Shown here piece by piece: positions 17,459-25,611 of a DNA stretch of 64,000 bases. Every line of letters begins with the position of its first letter. The stretch's first letter is position 1. Origin of the DNA: Jiangella aurantiaca. Lineage in GTDB: Bacteria > Actinomycetota > Actinomycetes > Jiangellales > Jiangellaceae. Made by a program: the position numbers and the translations under genes. The notes beneath the pieces are model-generated. The model was not told where the DNA came from. It worked only from the letters and a program-made list of their open reading frames with translations, and did not search any database. The DNA is taken from assembly GCF_004349105.1 (NCBI RefSeq), contig NZ_SMLB01000019.1, forward strand, positions 1 through 64,000. Reading direction: 5' to 3'.

Positions 17459-18223
17459 ATGAGCGTCCTCGTCCAGACCGAGCTGCTCGGCCGGCGCGCC
17501 ATCCGCGAATCGCTGCGCACGCCCGAGGCGCTCGCGCCGACCCTGTTCATCCCGGTGTTCTTCCTGGTGGTCAACTTCGGCCAGGCCGGCCGGATCTTCC
17601 CGTCCGACTCCACCCCGTTCCTGCACGGTCAGACCTACGCGGCGTTCCAGCTGCCCAGCTCGCTGCTGCTGGCGGCCTCGTTCGGCTCGGCCGCGCTCTA
17701 CCTCGTCGAGGACATCGAGGGCGGCTACTTCGACAAGCTGCGTGCGGCCCCGGTCTCGCGCAGTGCCCTGGTGCTCGGCCGGCTGATCGCCGAGGGCGCG
17801 AAGACCGCCGTGCTCACCGCCGCGCTGATCGTCATCGCGCTGCCGTTCGGCGTGACGATCGCCAGCGGCACCGCCGGCCTGGTGCTGCTGCTGGTGCTCA
17901 CGTCGCTGTGGGGCATGGTCTTCGCCGGGTTCATGCAGCTCATCGCATTGAAGACGCGCAGCGCCGCGGCGACGAACTCGGGCGGGCTGGTGTTCTTCCC
18001 GTTGCTGTTCCTCACGCCCAACTTCGTGCCGCGCGACCTGCTGACCCGGCCCATGGAGATCGCGGCGACGTTCAACCCCGTCACGTACGTGATGGAGGCG
18101 CTGCGCTCGCTCATCCTCCAGGACCTGCAATGGGACGTGCTGGCGCGCGGGTTCGGCGTGGTGGCGGCGTTCGGCGCGCTGATGCTGTTCCTCAACGTCC
18201 GGCTGGTGCGCCGCTACGACTGA
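17459..18223 (+). CDS. ABC-2 type exporter permease
   Basis: A 254-residue integral membrane protein with about six hydrophobic segments (TLFIPVFFLVVNF, LLLAASFGSAALYLVEDIE, TAALIVIALPFGVTI, LVLLLVLTSLWGMVFAGFMQL, GGLVFFPLLFLTPNF and the C-terminal LARGFGVVAAFGALMLFLNV). The ABC-2 loop DKLRAAPVSRSALVLGR and the FVPRDLLTRPMEIAATFNPVTYV motif are typical of DrrB-like permeases. GGGGGAG precedes the ATG. It should pair with the ATPase directly upstream. Confidence 0.9.
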   Translation: MSVLVQTELLGRRAIRESLRTPEALAPTLFIPVFFLVVNFGQAGRIFPSDSTPFLHGQTYAAFQLPSSLLLAASFGSAALYLVEDIEGGYFDKLRAAPVSRSALVLGRLIAEGAKTAVLTAALIVIALPFGVTIASGTAGLVLLLVLTSLWGMVFAGFMQLIALKTRSAAATNSGGLVFFPLLFLTPNFVPRDLLTRPMEIAATFNPVTYVMEALRSLILQDLQWDVLARGFGVVAAFGALMLFLNVRLVRRYD

Positions 18224-18241
18224 CGCCTCGCAGATCAGTGG

Positions 18242-18276
18242 TTGACAACCTGTTCCCGATATGACAACATGTTGTC
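18242..18276 (+). promoter_or_regulatory. Promoter with overlapping palindromic operator (MarR site)
   Basis: TTGACA (18242-18247) and CAACAT (18265-18270) are spaced 17 bp. GACAACATGTTGTC (18263-18276) is a perfect 14-bp palindrome covering the -10. A second partial copy, GACAACCTGTT (18244-18254), covers the -35 19 bp upstream. The predicted transcript begins at about the ATG at 18278, so the mRNA is probably leaderless. The second gene of this operon encodes a MarR regulator, the likely autorepressor. Confidence 0.75.
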
Positions 18277-18277
18277 T

Positions 18278-18892
18278 ATGGCTGCTCCTACCGCACACAT
18301 CGCCCTGTACGACACGCTCGCTGACTCGGAGATCGGGCACCTGCTCGTCGAACTGCGCACCGGCCGGTTCACCGGCACGCCGTGGAACGTCGTGACCGTC
18401 GCCGAGTCGGCCGAGCCGATCACCACCATGGGCGGGCTGCGCATCGCCCCGGACCTGGCACTCGCCGACCTCGACCCGCGGCACAGTGACCTGCTGGTGC
18501 TGGCGGGCGCGGAGATGTGGGACACCGGCGGCGGCGAGGTGTGGGCCGCGGCCGCACGCCGGTTCCTCGACGCGCAGGTGCCGGTGGCGGCGATCTGCGG
18601 AGCGACCGCGGGACTGGCCCGGGCCGGCCTGCTGGACGACCGCGACCACACCAGTGCCGCGCTCGAGTACCTGATGACCGCCGACGGCTACCACGGCGAG
18701 GACCGCTACGTCGACGCGCGAGCCGTCGTCGGCGGTGACCTGATCACCGCTGGGCCGGACTCGCCGGTGCAGTTCGCCCGCGCGACGCTGAGCCGGCTCG
18801 GGCTGGCGCCGGAGCAGACCCTGCAGGCGTACGAGGACGTGTTCCACCGCGCCGACGCGAGCGCCTTCCCGGTGCTCATGCAGGCACACTGA
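18278..18892 (+). CDS. DJ-1/PfpI-family (class I glutamine amidotransferase-like) protein
   Basis: A 204-residue single-domain protein with the DJ-1 nucleophile elbow VAAICGATAGLARAGLLDDR near residue 105-124 and the upstream acidic strand LLVLAGAEMWD. This arrangement matches the family of small-molecule or protein glyoxalases and deglycases; the actual reaction is unknown. The ATG at 18278 is chosen because family sequence begins there (HIALYDTLADSEIGHLL) and no leader is available upstream. The MarR gene follows after 5 bp, so the protein is probably induced when MarR is released from the overlapping operator. Confidence 0.85.
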   Translation: MAAPTAHIALYDTLADSEIGHLLVELRTGRFTGTPWNVVTVAESAEPITTMGGLRIAPDLALADLDPRHSDLLVLAGAEMWDTGGGEVWAAAARRFLDAQVPVAAICGATAGLARAGLLDDRDHTSAALEYLMTADGYHGEDRYVDARAVVGGDLITAGPDSPVQFARATLSRLGLAPEQTLQAYEDVFHRADASAFPVLMQAH

Positions 18893-18897
18893 TCCGC

Positions 18898-19416
18898 ATG
18901 ACCGCAGCGGAGCCCGCCCCCGACACCGTCGTCCCGCCCCGGGAGGACTGGCCGGAGCCGCCACCGGCGACTCCGGCCGGCCAGGCGCTGACCGACGTCG
19001 CTCTGACGACGCTCCGGCTCAGCGCCCGGCTCATGGAGGCCGCGCAGGACATGGCCGCGGCCGGCGGCATCACCGCCGCGTGGTGGCAGGTGCTGGGCGG
19101 CGTCCTCGACCAGCCGCGCACGCACGCCGACATCGGCCGGCTCATGGGGATGTCGCGGCAGGGCGTGCGCCGGGTCGCCGACCTGCTCGTCGAAAAGGGG
19201 CTGGCGGAGTACCGCGACAACCCCGCGCACCGCCGCGCCAAACTGCTGGCCTGCACCGAGGCCGGCTACTGGGCCATCCGCCGAATCTCGCTCGTGCAGC
19301 ATCCGTGGGCCGAGCACATCGGCTCGCAGGTCGACCTCGACGACCTCACGCACGCGCTGGCCACGATGCGCATGCTGGTCGCCGTGCTCGAGGCGGACCG
19401 CCCGGCCGGCGGCTGA
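18898..19416 (+). CDS. MarR-family transcriptional regulator
   Basis: A 172-residue protein with a Pro-rich N-terminal tail of about 28 residues, dimerisation helices, then a winged helix: TAAWWQVLGGVLDQPRTHADIGRLM, the recognition helix region SRQGVRRVADLLVEKGL, and the wing EYRDNPAHRRAKLLACTEAG. The long C-terminal helix completes the dimer interface. It follows the DJ-1 gene after 5 bp and very likely represses its own operon through the palindrome at 18263-18276. No cysteine-sensor pair is obvious, so the inducing ligand is unknown. Confidence 0.9.
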   Translation: MTAAEPAPDTVVPPREDWPEPPPATPAGQALTDVALTTLRLSARLMEAAQDMAAAGGITAAWWQVLGGVLDQPRTHADIGRLMGMSRQGVRRVADLLVEKGLAEYRDNPAHRRAKLLACTEAGYWAIRRISLVQHPWAEHIGSQVDLDDLTHALATMRMLVAVLEADRPAGG

Positions 19417-19427
19417 GCTCGTCGGGG

Positions 19428-19607
19428 CTACAGACCCGTCCGCAGTCCGGCTACGAGCACCGCACCCACCAGCACGAGCACGATCAACGCCGACGCAGTC
19501 CACTGGACCAGCAGCAGCGTCCCCCGCAGGTCACGCGCGAACGCCGGCGTCACGACGTCGGCGAACCGCCGCCGGCGCAACCGGAACCTCCCCCGTCGCG
19601 GCGCCAT
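19428..19607 (-). CDS. Small basic single-pass membrane protein
   Basis: A 59-residue protein: an Arg-rich N-terminus (MAPRRGRFRLRRRRF), a middle segment, then one transmembrane helix (TASALIVLVLVGAVLVAG) near the C-terminus. GGGAGG lies 7 bases upstream of the ATG at 19607, which supports translation. No family is recognised. It is convergent with the MarR gene and divergent from the sigma-factor gene, so it may share a control region with the sigma factor, though nothing identifies it as an anti-sigma factor. Confidence 0.6.
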   Translation of the reverse strand: MAPRRGRFRLRRRRFADVVTPAFARDLRGTLLLVQWTASALIVLVLVGAVLVAGLRTGL

Positions 19608-19869
19608 GTCGCGACCTCCCATTCTCCCCCCGAGGGCACCTCCTCCGGGACGTCGTCGGCGTCCCACCCGCCGGCGCGGCCCGGAGGAGGCTGCTTTCCC
19701 TCGTCGAGTAGGAGACCCCCGCCGTAAGGATCAGCACGCGACGGCCGATGTGATCTGCGACACACGCCCGATTCGTCCGGGTTCCCGTACACCACACCTC
19801 ACACGCTGTGGATTACCCCGATGTGTTATGTCGCCCGCTACCCGGAGGGTCATCGCAGCAGGGGGTGAC

Positions 19870-20388
19870 ATGACCGAGTGTTCCGATGTCTTGGCGTTGG
19901 CAGGACAGGGCGACGACCGTGCCTTCGAGACGCTGTACCGCGAGGTGGCGCCGCGTGCCCGGCGGGTGGCCTATCGCATCGTCCGTGACGCCGACGCCGC
20001 CGACGACCTCGTCCAGGAGGCGTTCTACCTGGTGCTCCGGTCGATGCGGTCCGGCGGCGGCCCGCGGGAGCAGTTCGCCGGCTACGTCTTCACGACGACG
20101 AAGCGGCTGGCCTTCCAGCACTGCCGGGCCCGCGCCGCGCTGGCCGGCCACGACGACCCGGCCGCGCTGCGAGCCGGCGACGACCCGTACGACACCGAAC
20201 CCAAGGGCGCCTCGGACGCTCTGGCGACGCTGCCGCAGCGGTGGCGGACCATCCTGTGGTTGGTCGAGGTCGAGCGCTATTCGCCGGCCGAGCTGGCCGC
20301 GCCGATGTCGATGACGCCGAGCGCGGTGGCCAGCCTTGCCCACCGGGCCAGGCGCGCGCTGCGGACGGCGTACCTGGCGGCGAGCTGA
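19870..20388 (+). CDS. ECF-type RNA polymerase sigma factor
   Basis: A 172-residue protein with sigma region 2 (AFETLYREVAPRARRVAYRI, DADAADDLVQEAFYLVLRSM) and region 4 (LATLPQRWRTILWLVEVERY, PSAVASLAHRARRALR) joined by a short linker; no C-terminal extension. It should direct RNA polymerase to a small regulon. The ATG at 19870 is preceded by AGGGGGTG; an in-frame ATG at 19828 has no site. No anti-sigma gene is obvious downstream. The divergent 59-residue membrane protein is the only candidate partner and is unproven. Confidence 0.87.
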   Translation: MTECSDVLALAGQGDDRAFETLYREVAPRARRVAYRIVRDADAADDLVQEAFYLVLRSMRSGGGPREQFAGYVFTTTKRLAFQHCRARAALAGHDDPAALRAGDDPYDTEPKGASDALATLPQRWRTILWLVEVERYSPAELAAPMSMTPSAVASLAHRARRALRTAYLAAS

Positions 20389-20393
20389 CGGGG

Positions 20394-20413
20394 GCGCGAT
20401 TTCACCGTCGCGC
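20394..20413. terminator. Weak terminator-like stem
   Basis: GCGCGA and TCGCGC (6 bp) with an 8-nt loop directly after the sigma-factor stop, between convergent genes. No T-run. Confidence 0.3.
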
Positions 20414-20487
20414 ACCTCAGCGAGCGCATCGCGAATGTTGGACGTACTGGTCGGATCGTGGCGGACGGCAGCGCCGCGGCAGAGGCC

Positions 20488-20946
20488 CTAAAGGGTGCGG
20501 GTCATGAAGACGCTGAGCGGGTCGGGCACGTAGTCGGCGAACGGCTCGCAGTACTCGAACCCGAACTTCTCGTAGAGGCGCCGGGCCGGCAGGAAGAACT
20601 CGTCCGAGCCGGTCTCGAGGCTCAGCCGGCGGTACCCCATGCGGCGTGCCTCGTCGACGATGTGCCCGAGCACCAGCGACGCGATGCCGCTGCGCTTGCG
20701 CGCGGCCGCCGTCCGCATCGACTTCACCTCGGCGTGCCGCTCGTCCAGCGCCTTGATCGCCCCGCACCCGACGATGTCGCCGTCGTCGTCGCGGACCACC
20801 CAGAACGTCACCTCGGGCCGGCGTAGCCCATCGAGGTCGAGGGCGTGCTTGCTCTCCGGCGGCGTGATGGACCGCATCTCCTGGACGTGCTCGTCCAGGA
20901 AGACGGCGATCTCCGGTCCCGACAGGTCGTCGACGGCGATCTTCAT
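20488..20946 (-). CDS. GNAT-family N-acetyltransferase (ElaA/YafP-like)
   Basis: A 152-residue GNAT. Strand pair VTFWVVRDDDGDIVGCGAIKAL, then EVKSMRTAAARKRSGIASLVL, the acetyl-CoA-binding segment (RxxGIA/G type), and YRRLSLETGSDEFFLPARRLYEKFGFEYCEPF, the classical C-terminal beta-bulge and helix. AGAGGAG precedes the ATG at 20946 by 4 bases. The organisation resembles small GNATs that act on free amino acids or antibiotics, but the acceptor is unknown. It is a single gene, convergent with the sigma-factor gene. Confidence 0.88.
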   Translation of the reverse strand: MKIAVDDLSGPEIAVFLDEHVQEMRSITPPESKHALDLDGLRRPEVTFWVVRDDDGDIVGCGAIKALDERHAEVKSMRTAAARKRSGIASLVLGHIVDEARRMGYRRLSLETGSDEFFLPARRLYEKFGFEYCEPFADYVPDPLSVFMTRTL

Positions 20947-21074
20947 GATGCTCCTCTCGTTCCGCCCCGAGCGTATGGCGCCCGTGTCACCCGGAGGTTT
21001 CGGTGCCGATCAACGGCCGTACCCTGGAAATGATCACGTGCCGACGGAGTGCGCCGAGGCGATCGCGCGCGTCG

Positions 21075-21509
21075 TCAGCGGGTGACGGCGCGGCGGCGGA
21101 CGTCGCGGAGCATGCGGCCGACGATGCGGCGGTGCGCGCCCGAGCCGATGACCAGCAGCCGATACGCCCGTCCGTGCGGCCCGGGGAAGGCCGCCTCGGT
21201 GCGCGCGCTCAGCATCGTCCCGCCCGGCGCCGCGGCCAGAGTGAACGTGAGCGCGTAGCGGGAGAACCGGTGCCGGCCGGTGAGCCGCACGAGCCGCTCC
21301 GGCTCCGCCGCTGCGACGGCGAAGCCCGGCACCGTCGCGCCCGGCTCGAGCGGCACGCCGGACGCCCGGCGCGGGTCGGTCCCGAGCACCCACGCGAGCG
21401 GACCGGCCCCCGTCATGTCGCGCACGTGCGCCGCGAGCACCGACCACACCGCCGCCGGCGGGGCGGCCACCAGCAGGCGGTGCTCGTCGACGAAGGGCAG
21501 CGTGGTCAT
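21075..21509 (-). CDS. SRPBCC-fold protein (polyketide cyclase/START-like)
   Basis: A 144-residue protein fitting the helix-grip fold: DEHRLLVAAPPAAVWSVLAAHV at the start, a central beta-sheet (VPGFAVAAAEPERLVRLTGRHRFSRYALTFTLAA, GTMLSARTEAAF) and a long C-terminal helix (YRLLVIGSGAHRRIVGRML). Such proteins bind hydrophobic ligands in a deep cavity. The ATG at 21509 overlaps the TGA of the SGNH hydrolase gene, so it is the third gene of the TetR operon. No ligand can be assigned. Confidence 0.78.
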   Translation of the reverse strand: MTTLPFVDEHRLLVAAPPAAVWSVLAAHVRDMTGAGPLAWVLGTDPRRASGVPLEPGATVPGFAVAAAEPERLVRLTGRHRFSRYALTFTLAAAPGGTMLSARTEAAFPGPHGRAYRLLVIGSGAHRRIVGRMLRDVRRRAVTR

Positions 21510-22201
21510 GCCGGCGAGATCGCGTCGGCGACGGCCGACGACCACAGCCCGTAGCCGGTCGCCGACGGGTGAAAGCGGTCGGCCGAAAAGAAGTCCAGCG
21601 ACGGCGGCACGTCGGTGCCGACGGTCGTCCATGTCACCCGCGGCCGCGCCGCGCATACCTCGCGGGCCACCGCGTCGAGGGCGGCCGCCCGCTCGCCGAG
21701 ATAGCGCCGCAGCGTCCGGGGCAGCCCTGGGAACAGGCCGAACGGCGGGATCCCGGCGACGACGACCCGCTCCGCGCGCTCGCCGAGCCCGTCGACGATC
21801 ACGGCGAGGTCGGCGCCCCAGTCGGCCGCCGGACGCCGGGTGAGCACGTCGTTCGCGCCGGCCAGCAGCACGGCGACGTCGTAGTCGCCGGTCAGCCGGG
21901 GCAGCAGGCGGTACCGGATCCGCCGCGCGGTCGCGCCGAACTGCGCGGCCACCTCCCAGTCGACGGGGCGGCCGGTACGAGCGGCGAGCGCGGCCGCCAG
22001 CCCGCCGGCGAACCCGTCGTCGTGCGAGTCGACGCCGGACCCGGCCGCCGTCGACTCGCCGAGGATCGCCACCCGCAGCGGCGGGCCGGCGCCTTCGCCG
22101 GTGGTGCCGGTGAGCGGTCCGTCGACCGGGCCGGCCAGCGTGAACGTCGAGCGCACCCACAACCCTTGCAGCGCGACGATGGGGAACAGCAGCCGATTCA
22201 T
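21506..22201 (-). CDS. SGNH/GDSL-family hydrolase
   Basis: A 231-residue esterase/lipase-like protein. Block I is VAILGESTAAGSGVDSHDDG with the catalytic Ser in GES; block III is VLLAGANDVLTRR (GxND); block V is SADRFHPSATGYGLWS (Asp and His of the triad). The N-terminus MNRLLFPIVALQGLWV is hydrophobic and may be a membrane anchor or signal, placing the enzyme at the envelope. It overlaps the TetR gene upstream (ATGA) and the SRPBCC gene downstream. The pairing with SRPBCC and TetR suggests a ligand-induced lipid or ester hydrolysis unit. Confidence 0.88.
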   Translation of the reverse strand: MNRLLFPIVALQGLWVRSTFTLAGPVDGPLTGTTGEGAGPPLRVAILGESTAAGSGVDSHDDGFAGGLAAALAARTGRPVDWEVAAQFGATARRIRYRLLPRLTGDYDVAVLLAGANDVLTRRPAADWGADLAVIVDGLGERAERVVVAGIPPFGLFPGLPRTLRRYLGERAAALDAVAREVCAARPRVTWTTVGTDVPPSLDFFSADRFHPSATGYGLWSSAVADAISPA

Positions 22202-22746
22202 GGGGTCGCCCTTCCGGGGATCAGGGTGTCGACGGCGGCCCGGCTGCCGTCGCTCAGGTCCACGCCGATGGCCTGCAGCAGCACCACCAGCGCGCCGTCG
22301 GCCAGGAACCGGGCGAGGTCGTCGGCCCCGGCGCCGGTCAGGCGGGCCGTCTCTGCGAGGAGGACGGCGATCACCTCGCGGCAGCGTGCCGCCACGACCT
22401 CGTCGTGCCGCGCGATCGCGGACGCCTGCAGCCACAGCCCACCGGTGACGCCGCCCGCGAGCAGCTCGCGGAAACCCGCTCCCATCGCCGTCATCGGGTC
22501 GCCGGGCCGCTCCGCCGCGGCGGAGCGGAACGTCGTCCGTACCCGCGACCCCACCTCGTCGATGCAGGCCAGCAGCAGTCCCTGCTTGCTGCCGAAGAGC
22601 CGGAAGACGTACGGCTGCGACACCCCGATCTCGTCGGCGACGCGCTGCATCGCGGCCGTCGTCAGGCCGTCGTCGGCGATCACCCGCATCCCGGCGGCGA
22701 CGGCGTCGGCCCGCCGCTGGGTCGCGGTACTGCGGACGGGTGCCAT
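22198..22746 (-). CDS. TetR-family transcriptional regulator
   Basis: A 182-residue protein with an N-terminal TetR HTH (residues about 8-55: RADAVAAGMRVIADDGLTTAAMQRVADEIGVS, QPYVFRLFGSKQGLLLACIDEV) and a helical ligand-binding C-terminal domain. YVFRLFGSKQGL is the typical recognition-helix exit. The start lies 17 bp from a perfect 16-bp palindrome (22764-22779), its probable operator, so it likely autoregulates the TetR-SGNH-SRPBCC operon and perhaps the divergent MOSC gene. Confidence 0.92.
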   Translation of the reverse strand: MAPVRSTATQRRADAVAAGMRVIADDGLTTAAMQRVADEIGVSQPYVFRLFGSKQGLLLACIDEVGSRVRTTFRSAAAERPGDPMTAMGAGFRELLAGGVTGGLWLQASAIARHDEVVAARCREVIAVLLAETARLTGAGADDLARFLADGALVVLLQAIGVDLSDGSRAAVDTLIPGRATP

Positions 22747-22763
22747 GCACCGCAGAATGGCAG

Positions 22764-22779
22764 AAGTAAGTACTTACTT
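22764..22779. promoter_or_regulatory. TetR-type operator palindrome
   Basis: AAGTAAGTACTTACTT is a perfect 16-bp palindrome 17 bp upstream of the TetR start and about 60-90 bp upstream of the divergent MOSC gene. Its AT-rich sequence stands out in this GC-rich region. Confidence 0.8.
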
Positions 22780-22872
22780 ACAAGCTTCAGGGCAGCACAG
22801 CCCCCGTAGGCTGGACGTCTATCGGCCGATCGGAGGGTGGATGAAGGTCATGATCGACGGGGCAGTGGCCGG

Positions 22873-23430
22873 GTGACCGGCGTCAGCCCGATCATCGCGC
22901 CGGTCCACATCGTGGGGCTACTAGTCTCGCCGGTGCACGCCTACGAGGGCCGGCCGCAGGACGGGCCGACGCCCGATCCGGAGCCGGCCGCCCGGACGGA
23001 GGTGACGGTGCGCGCCGGCCTCGGGCTCGTCGGGGACCGCTACTTCGGCCGGCCCGCGCATCGCAACGCCGCCGTGACCGTGATCGACGCGGAGGCGCTG
23101 GACGACCTCGCCGCATCGCTGGACCTGGACCGTCCGCTGGACCCGCTGCTGACGAGGCGCAACATCGTGGTCCGCGGCTTCCCGGTCGACGACCTCGCGG
23201 CGCGCCGGCCGCACCCGGGCGCGGTGTTCGCGCTCGACTCCGGCCCGGGGGCGGTCCGGTTCCAGGCCAACCGCCCGGCCCATCCGTGCGCCTGGATGGA
23301 CGTCGTGCTCGCGCCGGGCGCGTTCCGCGGACTGCGCGGCCGCGGCGGCGTGCGCTGCACACCTCTCGACGACGGCGTACTGCGGCTCGGTCCGGCGACG
23401 CTCACCGTCCTGCCGCCGGACCCCGAGTGA
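22873..23430 (+). CDS. MOSC-domain protein
   Basis: A 185-residue beta-barrel protein of the MOSC family (molybdenum cofactor sulfurase C-terminal). HIVGLLVSPVHAYEGRP opens the fold, GLVGDRYFG is the characteristic GDR/H turn, TRRNIVVRGFPVDDLAARRP follows, and HPCAWMDVVLAPGAF holds the conserved cysteine. MOSC proteins handle sulfur or a metal-sulfur cofactor; members are linked to N-hydroxylated substrates or Moco. The GTG at 22873 is used; a GTG at 22837 in the same frame is an alternative. An 11-codon ORF (22841-22876) with GGAGG upstream ends on the GTGA overlap. Confidence 0.8.
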   Translation: MTGVSPIIAPVHIVGLLVSPVHAYEGRPQDGPTPDPEPAARTEVTVRAGLGLVGDRYFGRPAHRNAAVTVIDAEALDDLAASLDLDRPLDPLLTRRNIVVRGFPVDDLAARRPHPGAVFALDSGPGAVRFQANRPAHPCAWMDVVLAPGAFRGLRGRGGVRCTPLDDGVLRLGPATLTVLPPDPE

Positions 23431-23610
23431 GCGCAGTCACCGAGGCCGACCACGAGCGGCTGGGCCCTCCTCCTTGTAGAGATCTCGGTACTTCTTGCCG
23501 CGCAGTGATCGGGACGAAAGTCGCCGCGCACTCTTGCCGCCCGAGCGCCGCACCGCTATCGTGGCACGACGTTTCATGTCGATCCGCCGGATGTGTACAG
23601 GAGTGGACGC

Positions 23611-25611
23611 ATGCCACGCACCGCCGTCGTCGCCGCCATCGCCGCACTGGGACTCATTGCCGGGCTGGGGGTGAGTACGACGGCCTCCGCGCCGGCCGCA
23701 CGAGCCGCCGCCGGCGACGTCCGCACGTTCGACGCCGAGCCACTCGGCGCGCCGCCGGCCGGCTACACCACGCAGGGCGACGTCACCGTCGCCGAGGCGC
23801 CGTTCGGCGCGCCTGGTAACCGCGCGGTGCACCTGGCCGACTACACGTCGACACTCCAGTCCCGCCTGCAGATTCCCGCACCAGCGGCCGCTGCCAGGCG
23901 GTTCGAGTTCGACTTCGCCATGCACACGACCCGGCAGGCGGTGTTCGTCGCCGTGCACGCCGCCGGCGACAACCCGGCGCTCGGGACGTACCGGTTCATG
24001 ATCAACCCGGTGTACCCGTACGGCGGTAGCACCACCGCCCAGGTGTCGGTGTATGACGGGCAGCGGTACCTGCGCCTGGCGACCGTCCCGATGCTCACCG
24101 CGCGCGACCACCCGAGCCGCGTCCGCATCGACGCGAGCATCGAGGCGGCCGTGCTGACGGTGAACGGAATGTCGTTCCGTACCACTGTCCGGGCGTCCGG
24201 CGGTAGCGCGATCACCGGCCTCGAGTTGGCCTCGAGCGGCGCGTCCGGAGTCGGCTCCGACGCCTACCTGGACGACGTCGCGCTGAGCGACCTCGACCCG
24301 GCCGGCCCGGCGCTGGCCGAAGGGCTACCCGTCACCGGCGTCCTGCCGTCCTACGTCGCCGAGAAGCACCCGGCGTCCACCGTCGTCGCGACCATCGACG
24401 CGCCGGACGTGCGGGCGGCGCAGGTGCGAGCAGAGGTCGTCGTCGACGGCGTCGACGAGCCGTTCGCGGGACGCGTGCACGGCGAGACCGGGCGGCTGCT
24501 CGTCAGCGCCCCGATCGACAGCGAAGACATCGGGCTGCACCCGGTGACCGTCACCGTCACCGACCTGCGGACCGGCGTCACCCGCTCCACCCAGATGCGG
24601 ATCCAGGCGTACGCGCCGATACCCGCGCGGGTCGTGTCCCAGGAGCCGGCGGGTGCGGCCGAGCCGCGCTTCCCCGACGCGGTCCGGCTGGCCGACGGCA
24701 CGATAGTGCTGGCCTACCACTTCGCCGACGCGCACACCAACGCGAACGGCGTGGTCCGCATGGTGCGTTCCGCGGACGGCGGCAAGACGTGGACGGACCC
24801 CGTCACCGTCGCGGCGACCGCCGGCGCCGACAACCGCGACCCCAAGCTCAACGTGCTGCGCGACGGGACCGTGCTGCTGACGGTGTTCCGCACCGACTGG
24901 TCGACCCGGCCGGAGAGCAACCTCGGCACGTTCGTCTACCGGTCGGTCGACGGCGGGCTGACGTTCCCGGAGGTCACGCGGGTCGAGAGCGCACAACCCG
25001 GCGCCTGGCAGCACGGCCCCGCCGTCGAGCTGCCGAGCGGCGACATCCTGCAGCCGCTGTATGGGTACGGCGCCCGGGTCGCCCGCAGCACCGACGGCGG
25101 CCGCACCTTCCCTGCGGCGAACGAGCTCACCGTCGTCGAGGACGACGCGCGGTTCTCCAACGGCGAGCCGAACATCGTCCGGCTGCCCAGCGGCGAGCTG
25201 GTCATGCAGATCCGCCGTCACGACAACCTGCTGGGCATCGAGAGCGAGTCGACCCTCGTCCGCTCCTATGACGACGGCCGCACCTGGACCGACCCCGAGC
25301 CCACCGGCCTCCCGGCGTCGTCGGCACACCTGCTGCTCACCGCCGACGGCTCGGTGCTGATGACGTACGGCAACTACGCGCAGCCGGGCCGGCCGACGTA
25401 CGGCGTGCTGATCGCGGATCCGGCCGGGCCGTGGACGCAGCACCGGCCGGTGCCGCTGTACAACTCAGGCTGGGAGGACCAGGCCAACCCCACGAGCGTC
25501 CAGCTCGACGACGGCACGTTCCTCACCTTCGGCTTCGACGTCGCCGACCGCACCGTCGTCTCCTTCCGCTCGGCCGCCGACGACTACGAGGCCCGCTTGT
25601 TCCAGCCGTAG
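23611..25611 (+). CDS. Secreted sialidase-like (BNR/Asp-box) glycoside hydrolase
   Basis: A 666-residue protein. A Sec signal peptide (about residues 1-33, ending ARAAA) is followed by a laminin-G/concanavalin-like N-terminal domain to about 230 and a beta-sandwich linker region to about 335. A six-bladed propeller follows, with at least four Asp-boxes: SADGGKTWTD, SVDGGLTFPE, STDGGRTFPA and SYDDGRTWTD. This is the GH33-like exo-alpha-sialidase fold; substrate specificity cannot be confirmed, and related BNR proteins cleave other sugars. CAGGAG precedes the ATG at 23611. The 3' end overlaps the convergent peroxiredoxin gene by 28 bp. Confidence 0.87.
   Translation: MPRTAVVAAIAALGLIAGLGVSTTASAPAARAAAGDVRTFDAEPLGAPPAGYTTQGDVTVAEAPFGAPGNRAVHLADYTSTLQSRLQIPAPAAAARRFEFDFAMHTTRQAVFVAVHAAGDNPALGTYRFMINPVYPYGGSTTAQVSVYDGQRYLRLATVPMLTARDHPSRVRIDASIEAAVLTVNGMSFRTTVRASGGSAITGLELASSGASGVGSDAYLDDVALSDLDPAGPALAEGLPVTGVLPSYVAEKHPASTVVATIDAPDVRAAQVRAEVVVDGVDEPFAGRVHGETGRLLVSAPIDSEDIGLHPVTVTVTDLRTGVTRSTQMRIQAYAPIPARVVSQEPAGAAEPRFPDAVRLADGTIVLAYHFADAHTNANGVVRMVRSADGGKTWTDPVTVAATAGADNRDPKLNVLRDGTVLLTVFRTDWSTRPESNLGTFVYRSVDGGLTFPEVTRVESAQPGAWQHGPAVELPSGDILQPLYGYGARVARSTDGGRTFPAANELTVVEDDARFSNGEPNIVRLPSGELVMQIRRHDNLLGIESESTLVRSYDDGRTWTDPEPTGLPASSAHLLLTADGSVLMTYGNYAQPGRPTYGVLIADPAGPWTQHRPVPLYNSGWEDQANPTSVQLDDGTFLTFGFDVADRTVVSFRSAADDYEARLFQP

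Noticed and set aside
19749-19764. Second Crp-like site near the sigma-factor gene
   Set aside because: TGTGATCTGCGACACA has a mismatch in the second half that breaks the symmetry, so it was not called.
25584-25611. 28-bp convergent overlap of sialidase and peroxiredoxin genes as a regulatory feature
   Set aside because: Short 3' overlaps of convergent genes are common in compact GC-rich genomes and nothing else marks this one.
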